From Corallochytrium limacisporum (lineage: Eukaryota; Opisthokonta), in NCBI GenBank assembly GCA_002811645.1, contig PDIP01000003.1, forward strand, positions 471,783-535,782: 64,000 nucleotides of DNA, written 5' to 3'. Both the position numbers and the translations under genes were made by a program. The notes under the pieces are model-generated. The model saw only the letters and a list, made by a program, of their open reading frames with translations, had not been told where the DNA came from and did no database searches. Below are positions 10,554-20,057 of this stretch, piece by piece. Positions within the stretch are counted from its first letter, which is position 1; every line of letters begins with the position of its first letter.

Positions 10554-11288
10554 ATGGCATCACTGAAATATAGCAACTATGAATACTGGCAAGAGAGATT
10601 CGAAACCGAGGCGGAGTTTGACTGGCTGAAGCCATATTCACACTTCAGACATGTGATCCGGGAGTATTTGAGTCCAGAATCCTTGGTACTTCATGTAGGT
10701 TGTGGAAACTCTACATTAGGCACGGACCTCTTTAACGATGGAATTTGTCGGATCACAAATCTGGACTATTCGATAAATGCTCTTCAACGACAACGCCAAC
10801 AGTTTCCAGAACAAGAATGGTTATGTATGGACATGTTGCACATGAACTTCCACCCAGGAATATTTGATGTTGTCATTGAAAAGGGAACTCTTGATGTCCT
10901 CGTTGTAGATCAGGAAGACCCCTGGCGACCAGGCGAAGATCAGTTGATCAAGATGCACCAGGCTCTGTCCGGGATCAGCAAAGCCCTGTCGCAGGAGGGC
11001 ACATTCATATCTATTACATGGGCACAGCCACACTTTCGTAGACGCTTCTTGGAGCGCCCTGAGTACGGATGGTCGGTCGAAGTAAAAACGTTCGGGGAAT
11101 CTTTCCACTACTTCGTGTTTATTTGCAAGAAAAAGTCTCATCTGTTCACAGCAGGCGTGTCTTTCGAGGACGACATGGCTGCATGGCAAGCCGTGGAGGA
11201 GAAGAATATGGACGAGATCTCGTCTGCCTCAACTGATCATGAAGATTATCTGCAAGCGCTAATGATAGAATCCGACAAAGAATTATAG
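10554..11288 (+). CDS. EEF1AKMT4: Class I methyltransferase, EEF1AKMT4 type
   Basis: A 244-residue protein starting at ATG 10554 (ACCATGG context). The N-terminus contains SNYEYWQERFETEAEFDW, the YWDxRY-like entry segment of the METTL13-N/EEF1AKMT4 group. SAM motif I is LVLHVGCGNSTLG (44-56), the following acidic strand is LDYS (70-73), and the FDVVIEKGTLDVL motif (104-116) is characteristic. The C-terminal STDHEDYLQALM resembles the DSDHEDFLSAI tail of human EEF1AKMT4. In animals that enzyme methylates a lysine of elongation factor 1A. CSKMT (citrate synthase methyltransferase) is the main alternative, but no mitochondrial presequence is visible. It converges on VPS37 with only 53 bp between stop codons. 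Confidence 0.78.
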   Translation: MASLKYSNYEYWQERFETEAEFDWLKPYSHFRHVIREYLSPESLVLHVGCGNSTLGTDLFNDGICRITNLDYSINALQRQRQQFPEQEWLCMDMLHMNFHPGIFDVVIEKGTLDVLVVDQEDPWRPGEDQLIKMHQALSGISKALSQEGTFISITWAQPHFRRRFLERPEYGWSVEVKTFGESFHYFVFICKKKSHLFTAGVSFEDDMAAWQAVEEKNMDEISSASTDHEDYLQALMIESDKEL

Positions 11289-11341
11289 CACGCAATACTG
11301 AACAAATAGACTAGCAACTGTACATTTAATTCTCTGACAAA

Positions 11342-11875
11342 CTACTCCGTGGTGACCCGCAACCGTTCTAATTTCGCCGCCCGCACGTGATAAAGTCTCC
11401 GCTGTTGAACAAATTGTTTCACAAAGGCATCTACTGACTCTTCACCATCTAAAAACTTGTCCACTGTTTCCAGACTTTCCTCATCGATCTTCTGAATCCC
11501 GTCCTCGGTTAGACGCTTCAACTCATCTGGTGAGAACTTATGCGACAAAGAATTCTGCTCCCGCTGCAGACTTTCATATTCACTTTTCAGTTGAGTAAGT
11601 TGCTTGGACAACTCAACCAATTCCACACGGCGCTGCTCTATTGTCTGCTTGTAGTTCAGATTTTCTTGTGCCATTTGGTAGACATCAGCCCGCAGATTGT
11701 CTCGGTATTGTGTGCATTCCTTTACCTCGGGCAATTCAAGAACATAGTCTTCCACCTGGTCGTCGCTCTCCGCGAATGCCTTTAACTTTGCCAGAGGCAT
11801 ACTCTCCAAGGCAGGTGCGTCCTTGGGTACTGAAGGAAGCTTCACTTCCGGCATTGTGTAGTTCGTACTGGCCAT
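11342..11875 (-). CDS. VPS37: ESCRT-I subunit VPS37 (Mod(r) domain)
   Basis: A 177-residue protein whose residues from about 25 to the end form the Mod(r) domain. Conserved blocks are VEDYVLELPEVKE, a helical coiled coil over about 65-110, FSPDELKRLTEDG, the FLDGEESVDAFVKQF block, and the C-terminal RRLYHVRAAKLERL. VPS37 is the coiled-coil stalk subunit of ESCRT-I, which sorts ubiquitinated cargo at endosomes with TSG101/VPS23 and VPS28. There is no N-terminal UEV-like extension, so it resembles the short VPS37B/C/D or yeast forms. It is convergent with EEF1AKMT4 and divergent from uS15m. Confidence 0.9.
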   Translation of the reverse strand: MASTNYTMPEVKLPSVPKDAPALESMPLAKLKAFAESDDQVEDYVLELPEVKECTQYRDNLRADVYQMAQENLNYKQTIEQRRVELVELSKQLTQLKSEYESLQREQNSLSHKFSPDELKRLTEDGIQKIDEESLETVDKFLDGEESVDAFVKQFVQQRRLYHVRAAKLERLRVTTE

Positions 11876-12588
11876 CGTTAGGATTCCTTAACTTTCCATT
11901 GCCTAATATTTCTTTATATGCTCTCTCAAACTGTGTCATAGTAGATATCTATCCACATCCATAAAATTCACTTGACAGAATCTCATGGCTTTGGTTTGAA
12001 CTACCTGTTGTGACGGTGGCATCCAAGTCAAATCCTTCCACAAAGTGACCCGTTCCACTCCAGCAGTACTCATTGTACTCGCTGGTCCTCATTCCCTGTC
12101 AAACCGCAGTCAAGGAGAGTGCGATGATATAAAACCGGCTCCTTCCCCAACCGGCTCCCTAGTACAACTCTGATGCTATCATTTTTTAACTGCAGGACCG
12201 CCCTTGCTTCGCGATAACAGACGATTGGGAAACTGTCGAGCGGGCCAGAGACCGAAAAGTGCCGTTGGTCCGGGCTCTCCTGGAAATTGATCAATATTTT
12301 CTTGAACCGTGTGGCAGGCCGTGTGCGGTGGGGAAAGGTGCCACCACCGCAAGAGGAAAGGCGGACTGGGATTTGCTGCGCCAGGTCCGCAAGAGCTGCG
12401 TATGCCATTGATTGTGAAATAGTAGTAAATCTTACATGAGGAAAGCCGTGGTGTTCATTTCCATGCGAGCTTTTGAGACGACGATTTCTTGTAAGTTACT
12501 TAAGGGTTCTTCTTTGTTTGTGAGTCGCAAAGGGATCAATTCATGAATCGTGGAAATAGGTAACCATTGGGTGAGTAGTAGAACAACC
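11876..12588. other. Divergent intergenic region VPS37 / uS15m
   Basis: A minus-strand frame at 12070-12408 (112 codons, ATG start) has no family resemblance and is probably fortuitous. An ATTGATCAAT palindrome lies at 12286-12295, one of the recurrent TTGATY-type elements. Otherwise nothing is recognised. It is likely a bidirectional promoter region. Confidence 0.4.
12286..12295. promoter_or_regulatory. ATTGATCAAT palindrome
   Basis: A perfect 10-bp palindrome about 295 bp upstream of the uS15m start and about 410 bp upstream of the VPS37 start. It is listed as a candidate site because related TTGATY elements recur in other intergenic regions here. Confidence 0.3.
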
Positions 12589-13329
12589 ATGATCTTGTCA
12601 CAGTTGACACGGATAGCCATACCAGGCGTGCTGCGGAGATTTTGTCAGCCATCGTTTTCCATGGGACATGTTATTGCTCCTGCCCTACCTGTAACACTCG
12701 CGCACAGAAGCTATGCTGCACGACACAATGTCGTCGTTTCCGATCTTCCTGTGGGTAGAGAAGCCAAGCCATTGAAGGACATTTTGTACTCTGAGCGACC
12801 GGAGGGATATATTGTTGATATTGACAGCCCAAGCATTGATTTTGATAGCCTTCCTGAGGAAGTGAAGCGTGTCTATTCTCTGCACAATGCCAATGCGAAG
12901 CAGATCAAACAATGGAAGGCCACTCAGCTGCGAAAGGCTGTGCAACTTCATGACATGGATGTTGGCTCCGCTCCTGTCCAGATTGCAAAGCTGAGTGTAC
13001 ACATTCACCATCTGGAAAAACATTTAGAACAAGTCAAAAAGGACCACCATGCACATCGACAGTGGCAGATTCTCTGTTCGAAGCGGCACAAGCACATGAG
13101 GTACCTTAAGCGCGTGGACTTTGCTCGCTATATGGAATTGATTCGAGACCTAGGGATCTCCAATGCCTACACTTTCAACACTTATGCATATGACCGTAAG
13201 GGAAAGCCAGCCATGTCAGCTAAGTATCTGAGCAAGTTGCAGAAGACCAGGGATCTCCAGAAGGAACTACGTCGCATAGAACGCGCTACTGCTCGCCTGA
13301 AGCAACAGACGCGGACTCGTGGTGTTTAG
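12589..13329 (+). CDS. MRPS15: Mitochondrial small ribosomal subunit protein uS15m
   Basis: A 246-residue protein from ATG 12589. The N-terminus (MILSQLTRIAIPGVLRRF...) is a basic amphipathic-looking presequence. The S15 domain occupies about residues 110-195, with GSAPVQIAKLSVHIHHLEKH, the KKDHHAHR loop that contacts 16S-like rRNA helices, and RHKHMRYLKRVDFARYMEL. N- and C-terminal extensions beyond the bacterial 89-residue core are normal for mitochondrial S15. A GTG 39 nt upstream is in frame but is not taken as the start. The gene converges on the small zinc-finger gene. Confidence 0.93.
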   Translation: MILSQLTRIAIPGVLRRFCQPSFSMGHVIAPALPVTLAHRSYAARHNVVVSDLPVGREAKPLKDILYSERPEGYIVDIDSPSIDFDSLPEEVKRVYSLHNANAKQIKQWKATQLRKAVQLHDMDVGSAPVQIAKLSVHIHHLEKHLEQVKKDHHAHRQWQILCSKRHKHMRYLKRVDFARYMELIRDLGISNAYTFNTYAYDRKGKPAMSAKYLSKLQKTRDLQKELRRIERATARLKQQTRTRGV

Positions 13330-13438
13330 GATCTATATAAAATCACTGTTACATATACAATACAATAACACCCCCCACGACCTCAGTGGTGTCGTCATAT
13401 GAAGAGCCCGGAGGAACCAGAGAGACGATGGAGTAGTG

Positions 13439-13838
13439 TTATGCAGGCCTTGGCAAGTTCTGTCCCCGATGGACGAAGATAACGAAGCCATGCATAGGAC
13501 TGTACTGTACCACAGAGTTCATGTCTGTGAAGTCAGGTTCCTCGGCCAGCGTCTTTGTTAGACGGTTGTTGAGCCAGACTTGCCACTGGCCATCAGTGCT
13601 CAGGCCTCTTTCAGTGCCATTTCCAATGGGTTTCAAAACCGAACGCACAGAAACCGGATACCGCTTGCCGAGATCTGCGATGACTGGCACCTATCTGTAC
13701 AGTGCCCTTTGCAGCAGTCCCCTTTGCTGACGTATTACCTCTATTGATACAGAACTTCAGTTTGTGTACTTCAAAACGTTTTTCGCTAGCAAACACCATC
13801 CAGCATTTGTAGCAACGGAATACTTCTTCATCTTGCAT
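13439..13838 (-). CDS. Small zinc-finger protein, predicted from two exons
   Basis: Not recognised with certainty. The ATG at 13838 opens exon 1 (13838-13739), encoding FRCYKCWMVFASEKRFEVHK, then FC. This is a CX2C-X12-H-X4-C zinc-binding pattern like the N-terminal finger of CCDC17-type proteins. A candidate 64-bp intron (13738-13675, GTAATAC...CATCGCAG) joins it to a second open frame ending at 13439 (...SPMHGFVIFVHRGQNLPRPA), giving about 111 residues. The donor is weak and no clear branch site is seen, so the join is tentative. Without splicing the first frame reads on to 13611. The gene is convergent with uS15m and divergent from the RAD54B-like gene, which fits the local alternating pattern. 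Confidence 0.4.
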
Positions 13839-14603
13839 GACTGGTTTCCGTATAGGCAGTTGGAAGCCCGTTGCTCAAGAAGTATCAGGAGATTCAGGCC
13901 ATGTTTGGACTCAGGTGCTAGAAACACTGGTCTCTGGATGGATTGGGCGATGATCTAGAAGTGATCCAACAAATGGATCACTGGCATTCAACAGACTCCC
14001 GTACGCTTGTCCATTTAAGTATCGCTCCTCCTGATATAGGAAGCAACTGTACATGGTGCGACAAAAGTTTCGATCGAATTTGCGGAGCAAAGTTTCACCA
14101 TCGCAACCATTTGGCGATTCTGGTGCAGCCAGTCCGCACCCGGACGATCTGGCTTCCGGACGGCAAACGCGGGTACCACTCTGGCTTACCTGCGTACCCT
14201 GCCACCGGAGACCTCGTCAAGCAAGAAAATGTCCTGTGAATCGCATTCTCATAGTGAAAGAACAGGAGACGTGCCTGTTTCCCAGGTCTGCGTTCAAAGT
14301 ACACACGGGAAATGCGTGCGGGTCTGTGTTGTAACAGTTTCTATGGTGAAAAGCGAGTTCGGAGGGGGGCCTGAGCACACATTGGCGCGGAGGATTTGAA
14401 TGAGAAGAAGTGGCTGAGGCCGGAACGAAAGTGAGACCGCCAGTGCTGGATGGAGGGGGATGTAGTGCAGGGGCGAGACCATAGGTCTGAACTCAGGCCA
14501 AGATAATTTTAATTAGAGCTTGAGAAATGCTAGTTCAAATTTCAAATTCCACCATCCGGAAGCGTGTCAACGTCTTCTCTCTTGCATTTCCAAAGTATGA
14601 ATC
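13839..14603. other. Intergenic region upstream of the RAD54B-like gene
   Basis: Contains a plus-strand open frame at 13973-14239 (88 codons) encoding a C2H2-like pattern (CTWC, 12 residues, H-X3-H). There is no flanking linker or second finger, and its coding status is doubtful. Otherwise it is presumably promoter sequence for the divergent pair. Confidence 0.25.
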
Positions 14604-17171
14604 ATGGAAGGATCGTCCACTAGCCAAGTGTGCATCCGCCCGCTGGGCCGCCGGCCTCTGAAGGCGCCCGTGTTGTCTAGAAAAAAATTTGTGCCACCTC
14701 TGCTAAAAAACCAGAAAGCAAGTGATAATGGAACTGATTTGGAACACAAACCAAAGAAGCAATGCATCGGCCGGAGGCGAATGCAAGGGTTCTCACCGGT
14801 TGCTGCGGACAAACCATGTTTAGTGCCAAACCCAGGACCCGCAGGAGGCAGGGCATTGCAAATACACACCAAGAACAATATCATTGCTTCCAACACCGCA
14901 CAGGACAAATGCAAGGAACCTGTAAATGATCATTTCGAGGAACAATTGTACAGCTGTCTGTATGGGAAACAATCCAATCGTAAACACAAAAAATTCTCAG
15001 GGGATGCAATCTTACGGTGCCTGGGGCGGACAGCAACCCTTTTTGATATGAATGGCAAAAAGTTAGGCTCTACTACATCGTATACACAAACAGATCTTCA
15101 AACACTCGGAGAAGAGTCCGAGCTGTACATTGGAAAATGGATGGTGGAAGTTCAGAATCGAATGAATCCCCAGGAGTATCACTCCGGTAAATGCTTCCTA
15201 TCTGGATCGGGCAGTTGCTCTGTTCCTGAGCCCCTGCTGTCAAGAAAGGCCACCATCTACCCGGTTAGGGTCAATGGAATTGGGTTGAAGCCAAGGCATG
15301 ATCCCAACCGAGAAGGAGCACTAGTTATGCCAAAGCCATCGAATGATACCAAAGCCATTGATGTGGTGATAGATCCTGTACTGGGAGACAAGTTAATGGA
15401 TCATCAGCGAGACGGCGTCACAAAATTGTACCATAGTGTCATGGGATATCATGGGTATGGCAGTGGTGTCATTCTCGCAGACGACATGGGCCTTGGCAAG
15501 ACTTTGCAAACGATTACTGTCATTTGGACTTTGTTGAAGCAGTCTCCTGTTCCGGGTACTGTATCTGCTATCCGGAGTGCTTTGATTCTATGCCCGAGCT
15601 CACTGGTTCGAAATTGGAATGCCGAGTTTGGGAAATGGCTCGGCAAAACTCGTATTGAAGCTCTCTGTGTACATCAAGACCAGGACATCCGTAGTTTCTA
15701 TCTTAGCAGGCGTCACGAGGTCCTGATATGTGGGTATGAAATGTTCAGAAGGCACGCCGCTAAGATTCAATCTGCACGGTTTGATTTAGTTGTCTGTGAT
15801 GAGAGTCATCGTTTAAAGAACAGCAACATCCAGCTGTCCAAGTCCCTGAATGCGATGGCCATCAAGAAGCGAATTCTCATCACAGGCACTCCAATCCAAA
15901 ACCAAATGGCCGACTTCTTCGTTCAATGTGATCTAGCCAATCCCGGTGTCCTTGGAGATTATGCTACATTCAAGAGGCTATACGAGGATCCCATATTAAT
16001 GCTTTCTCTCGAGTCACGAACTCCTGCAGTTGATGAACTAGGGAGGGTCAGAAAAGAAGCCCTGCAAGAAATCACTGACTCCTTCTTTATCAGGCGCACC
16101 GGTGAGGTGCTTCAAAGCAGATTGAAATCGAAAACAGATGTGCTCATGTTTGTAAAGCTGTCCCAGGCTCAGGAAGATCTCTATCAAGAGCAGCTCAGGG
16201 CTTCTGACGTACGGCAGTGTATTGAGAGCTGTAACAACGCAAGCGCTCTCAGCTGCATTCTTCGCCTCCGAAAGATTTGCGGTGGTACGAGTAAAGCAGG
16301 TGTAGACGATTTGGACAGTGAAAATGAGGAAGCTGAGATCCTGAACCGATTGGAACCGGGGGACATTGGCAAACTCCAGACCCTGCGCCAAATCATCGAC
16401 TACCATAGAAAGGAGTACAATCCGTACAAACTTGTGGTGGTGAGCCACTTTACCTCCTGCCTTGATATCATTGAGGCAATGTGCAAAGAAGAGGGTCATC
16501 ATACGGTCCGTCTTGACGGCACTACTACTGTAAAGAAGCGTCAGGATATGGTGGATCGATTCAACAATCCTCTTACTGGTTCCACCGTTTTCTTGCTAAG
16601 CTCAAAAGCCGGCGGGGTGGGGTTAAACCTGGTTGGTGGTAGAACTATTGTACTCTACGACATCGACTGGAACCCTGCCAGCGATTTACAGGCAATGGCA
16701 CGGGTGCACCGCCAAGGGCAAGAGAATGAAGTCCATGTCGTTCGATTGATCAGTACTGGAACCATAGAAGAGAAAATTCTCCAGCGCCAGGAGTTCAAGA
16801 AGAGTATTGGAGACAAGATCCTAACCACTAGAGGGGTTCAGAAAGACAAAACATTCAGCCAGGAAGAGTTGCGAGAGATCTTTCGATACCAGGAACAGAC
16901 TCTCTGCGATACACATGATCTTCTTAGGAAACATGATTGCCTCCTCGACCAGCGCGATACAACATGCAAGGAACCTACGAGTGCGGTTGAGCTGACAAGC
17001 TACGCTCATGCAGAATATGTCAATACTGGCAAAGATGGTTTTCGGATTGAACCCCATAGAGTGCCCTTGGTCAACCACGTCCTGAGAAATTGTGACGCAC
17101 ATGTTAGCTATGTTATGTACTACAAATTTCACGGAAAGTGTGACACGAAGGACAACAATAAGACACTTTGA
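14604..17171 (+). CDS. RAD54B: RAD54B-like SWI2/SNF2 recombination translocase
   Basis: An 855-residue Snf2-family ATPase. The N-terminal 260 residues are poorly conserved. The opening RPLGRRPLKAPVL resembles RAD54B N-termini. Helicase motifs: I DDMGLGKTLQ (Lys299), II DESH (399-402), III LITGTPIQNQ, IV VVVSHFTSCLDII, V AGGVGLNLVGG, and VI ARVHRQGQ (from 702). RAD54-group proteins translocate on duplex DNA and remodel Rad51 filaments during homologous recombination. RAD54B assignment rests on the DHQRDGVTKLYHSV segment before motif I and on the C-terminal tail. RAD54 itself is the alternative. It converges on iPGM with 92 bp between stop codons. Confidence 0.85.
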   Translation: MEGSSTSQVCIRPLGRRPLKAPVLSRKKFVPPLLKNQKASDNGTDLEHKPKKQCIGRRRMQGFSPVAADKPCLVPNPGPAGGRALQIHTKNNIIASNTAQDKCKEPVNDHFEEQLYSCLYGKQSNRKHKKFSGDAILRCLGRTATLFDMNGKKLGSTTSYTQTDLQTLGEESELYIGKWMVEVQNRMNPQEYHSGKCFLSGSGSCSVPEPLLSRKATIYPVRVNGIGLKPRHDPNREGALVMPKPSNDTKAIDVVIDPVLGDKLMDHQRDGVTKLYHSVMGYHGYGSGVILADDMGLGKTLQTITVIWTLLKQSPVPGTVSAIRSALILCPSSLVRNWNAEFGKWLGKTRIEALCVHQDQDIRSFYLSRRHEVLICGYEMFRRHAAKIQSARFDLVVCDESHRLKNSNIQLSKSLNAMAIKKRILITGTPIQNQMADFFVQCDLANPGVLGDYATFKRLYEDPILMLSLESRTPAVDELGRVRKEALQEITDSFFIRRTGEVLQSRLKSKTDVLMFVKLSQAQEDLYQEQLRASDVRQCIESCNNASALSCILRLRKICGGTSKAGVDDLDSENEEAEILNRLEPGDIGKLQTLRQIIDYHRKEYNPYKLVVVSHFTSCLDIIEAMCKEEGHHTVRLDGTTTVKKRQDMVDRFNNPLTGSTVFLLSSKAGGVGLNLVGGRTIVLYDIDWNPASDLQAMARVHRQGQENEVHVVRLISTGTIEEKILQRQEFKKSIGDKILTTRGVQKDKTFSQEELREIFRYQEQTLCDTHDLLRKHDCLLDQRDTTCKEPTSAVELTSYAHAEYVNTGKDGFRIEPHRVPLVNHVLRNCDAHVSYVMYYKFHGKCDTKDNNKTL

Positions 17172-17263
17172 ACCCGGAAGGGAACAACTCCTTTTAAAGA
17201 AATATACTGTGACATACGAACTCGACAGACGTCCGGTAAATTCATATATAAACCGAGGAAACT

Positions 17264-18793
17264 TTACACTTCAACAAGACTCTTACCAGTCATCTGAGAA
17301 GGCTGCTCCAGACCCATGAGGGTCAGCACAGTGGGGGCGACATCACACAGTGCATTCTCCTCGCCGATGTTTACGAGTTTGACCTTCTTGTTGACGACAT
17401 TAAGCGGTACCCGGTTGCATGTATGGGCTGTGTGGGGCTCTCCCTTTGCGTCCTTCATCTGCTCAGCATTACCGTGGTCAGCAGTAACGATCAGGGTCCA
17501 TCCATGCTCTTTACATGCTTCGTAAATGACTCCGATACCTGCGTCAGTGGCCTCCACACCTTTACGGGCGGGCTCGAACATACCCGTGTGACCCACCATG
17601 TCTGGGGGCGCAAAGTTGCACACGATAAAATCGTACTCACCGCAGGCAATACCCTTCGCCGTCTCTTCCGCCACACCGGCGGCACTCATCTCGGGTTTCA
17701 AATCGTAGGTGGCGACCTTCGGGGAAGGCACAAGCTTACGGGATTCGTTTTCGCACTCCTTTTCGACTCCGCCGTTGAAAAAGAAGGTTACATGAGCGTA
17801 CTTCTCGGTCTCAGCAACATGGTACTGCTTCACTCCTGACTTCGCCACGACGTCCGCGAGGACATTGCTAATATCCTGTGGAGGGAACATTTGCTTGAAG
17901 GGAAATTCCAGCTTGTACTGGTTCATGGTGAAAGTGGTAACCTTCGGCACCACAGATGTCTCAAATGGTGGCTTCAAACCGACGGTCTCGACGATCTGGC
18001 GCATGCGATCGGCACGGAAATCGAAGAAAAGGCACACGTCGTTGTCGGCCAGGTTACCCTTGGGTTCCAGAACGATCGGCTTTAGGAACTCATCGTTCTC
18101 CCCGGATTCATGACGCTTCTTAACGGTATCAATCAGAGCATCAAGCTGCACACCCTCACCCTTACCCTGAGTCAGCATCTCATAGGCTATCTGAATACGC
18201 TCCCAGCGTTTGTCGCGGTCCATTGCGTAGTAGCGCCCAGTCACATCAGCAAGAGTAGAGTACCCAATCTCCTTCTGGAAGTCCATAAGCTCTTGCAGGT
18301 ATTTGGGTGCAGAGGTGGGCGGCACATCGCGACCATCAGTGAAAGCGTGGACATAGCACTCGGGAATCCCGAGTTCCTTAGCTGCACGGATCAGAGCGAA
18401 GAGGTGCTTGATGTGGGAGTGCACACCGCCGTCGGACACAAGACCGAGTAAGTGGAGACGACCAGTTCCCTTCTTGGCCGTCTCAGCAGCCTCGACGACG
18501 GCATCGTTCGTTTTGAAAGCGTCTTCACGCACAGCTTTGTCAATGCGTACAATGTCCTGGTACACAACGCGACCGGCGCCAATGTTGACGTGCCCGACCT
18601 CGGAGTTGCCCATAAGTCCTGCAGGGAGACCGACAGCCTCTCCGTGGGCAGTGAGAGTAGCATAGGGATACTCCTCGCGCAGTTTGGTCATGACTGGAGT
18701 CATAGCTCGGGTGATAGCGTTGCCGTCATTGTCCTCTGCGAGACCCCATCCGTCGATGCAGATGAGACAGACCTTGTTCTTGATCTCAACCAT
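17264..18793 (-). CDS. gpmI: 2,3-bisphosphoglycerate-independent phosphoglycerate mutase
   Basis: A 509-residue enzyme of the alkaline-phosphatase superfamily that interconverts 3- and 2-phosphoglycerate without cofactor, using two Mn ions. IDGWG (13-17) and TADHGNAEQM supply metal ligands. Ser64 in GNSEVGH is the phosphorylated nucleophile. The inserted phosphotransferase domain includes HAFTDGRDVPPTSA and FDFRADRMRQ. VGHTG and a C-terminal DVAPTVLTLMGLEQPSQMTG complete the family pattern. Length is standard. Animals (vertebrates) and budding yeast use the unrelated cofactor-dependent enzyme, so this gene helps narrow the organism. The start context GCAACTATGG is shared with the GRWD1 gene. 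Confidence 0.96.
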   Translation of the reverse strand: MVEIKNKVCLICIDGWGLAEDNDGNAITRAMTPVMTKLREEYPYATLTAHGEAVGLPAGLMGNSEVGHVNIGAGRVVYQDIVRIDKAVREDAFKTNDAVVEAAETAKKGTGRLHLLGLVSDGGVHSHIKHLFALIRAAKELGIPECYVHAFTDGRDVPPTSAPKYLQELMDFQKEIGYSTLADVTGRYYAMDRDKRWERIQIAYEMLTQGKGEGVQLDALIDTVKKRHESGENDEFLKPIVLEPKGNLADNDVCLFFDFRADRMRQIVETVGLKPPFETSVVPKVTTFTMNQYKLEFPFKQMFPPQDISNVLADVVAKSGVKQYHVAETEKYAHVTFFFNGGVEKECENESRKLVPSPKVATYDLKPEMSAAGVAEETAKGIACGEYDFIVCNFAPPDMVGHTGMFEPARKGVEATDAGIGVIYEACKEHGWTLIVTADHGNAEQMKDAKGEPHTAHTCNRVPLNVVNKKVKLVNIGEENALCDVAPTVLTLMGLEQPSQMTGKSLVEV

Positions 18794-19742
18794 AGTTGCA
18801 ATTATATTTTCTATTCACAGATAACTATGCAACTCCACTAGAGCCGTATCAACGACATCATGTTCATCCAAACTCTCTTCTACCAAGCCACCACGAGGAA
18901 CAATAGACTATGGTATAGACAGTCATTCCCCGCCGGTATGATGTCACTACAGTTCGTAGACACGACACGGACCCCGTGTCCCATCCCACCATCAATCTAC
19001 CACACGGTGGAACGAGAGACCAGTCACAAGGAAGATCTGACTGGGCACAGATAGGTCCCTCCGGGAAAGTCGCGTGTCCAATTTCCCAATACAAATACTG
19101 GATGAATGCTCGATGGGAGATATAAACACAGAGCATTGCCTACGTCGCATTGTTGCTCCCTTATCTCTGATTGGGTTGTCACCGCTGTCAGTCACGCTGT
19201 TCCCTTGCGGACCCCCACTCCCCCTCATCAGCTTAATACTAGTGTAATTCGGGTTTTGTTTGGCCATTTATATCAATAAAATTGATTAAACAAGTATCAC
19301 GCATGTGACGGTGTTTCTGACTATAGAGGAGAGCTCCGGTGGGGCTGGGGGAGGAGAGCGTGCTCCTCTGGCTGCTGAATATCCTCATTCATCCCTTCCC
19401 GTAGTCCCTATGTCCAAATAATACGGTCTGTAAAAAGGGGCTGGCCCTGGAGGAACGCAGTAAGTGAGTGCCGGGGCCAGTGATAAATATGCGGCGTTGG
19501 CGTGGCGGGCACGGCTTTGGTTTAATGCGCGCCGCGGACGTGCGGCTGTTTGTTAATGTGGTGTATTTGAAGGTTCCACTGTACCATGGATATTTCTTAT
19601 AGAAACAAGATATGTTTCATTGAGCTACACGGACGAGTTCGCAGAAAGTACACAACAGGCGGGTGGGCACATAGGTGATATCACTAAAAAAGAGATCTCT
19701 GATTTGTTGCAACCTTATAGTGGACAGACAAACTCAAACAAC
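18794..19742. promoter_or_regulatory. Divergent intergenic region iPGM / ssSPT
   Basis: A 949-bp region. An ATTGATTAAA element lies at 19281-19290. A short upstream ORF (19586-19678, 30 codons, ACCATGG context) precedes the ssSPT start in a different frame and ends 64 bp before it. If transcribed, it could reduce ssSPT translation. No other gene is recognised. Confidence 0.4.
19281..19290. promoter_or_regulatory. ATTGATTAAA element
   Basis: A match to the recurrent TTGATT element, roughly midway between the divergent iPGM and ssSPT starts. Function is inferred from recurrence only. Confidence 0.3.
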
Positions 19743-19964
19743 ATGCCACCCAAGAACAAGCAGTCTAAGAACACAACGAAATGGTCTGATCTTACCTTTG
19801 GGGAGAAGATTGCTCGGCTGAATACGCAGTTTGAGACTTCAACTATAATGTACGTGTTGGAGCCTTGGGAAAAACGCTTGATTCGAGGCCTCATACTCTT
19901 TGTGATAGTCATGACCTTCTACAGTGCATATGTATATCTTCTACCGTTGGTCATTCCGGAATGA
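19743..19964 (+). CDS. Small subunit of serine palmitoyltransferase (SPTSS-like)
   Basis: A 73-residue single-pass membrane protein from ATG 19743 (AACATGCC). The core YVLEPWEKR (37-45), followed by a hydrophobic helix (about 46-68), matches the YMLEPWER signature of animal and plant ssSPT proteins. These bind the LCB1/LCB2 heterodimer in the endoplasmic reticulum, raise its activity and set acyl-CoA preference in the first step of sphingolipid synthesis. The basic N-terminus (MPPKNKQSKN) is cytosolic in orientation models. The frame is open upstream to 19620 but lacks an earlier ATG. It converges on GRWD1 with a 93-bp gap. Confidence 0.85.
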   Translation: MPPKNKQSKNTTKWSDLTFGEKIARLNTQFETSTIMYVLEPWEKRLIRGLILFVIVMTFYSAYVYLLPLVIPE

Positions 19965-20057
19965 ACTTTAAAATTTAAAGAAATATGAAAATGAATAGCA
20001 TCGGGCATAGTATCACATTTTAAATATCATCTTTCTATATGTAATTGTATCATTTAC

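Noticed and set aside
12070-12408. 112-codon minus-strand frame between VPS37 and uS15m
   Set aside because: It has an ATG start but no recognisable motif, and contains a regulatory-type palindrome. It sits in a divergent promoter region, so it is probably fortuitous.
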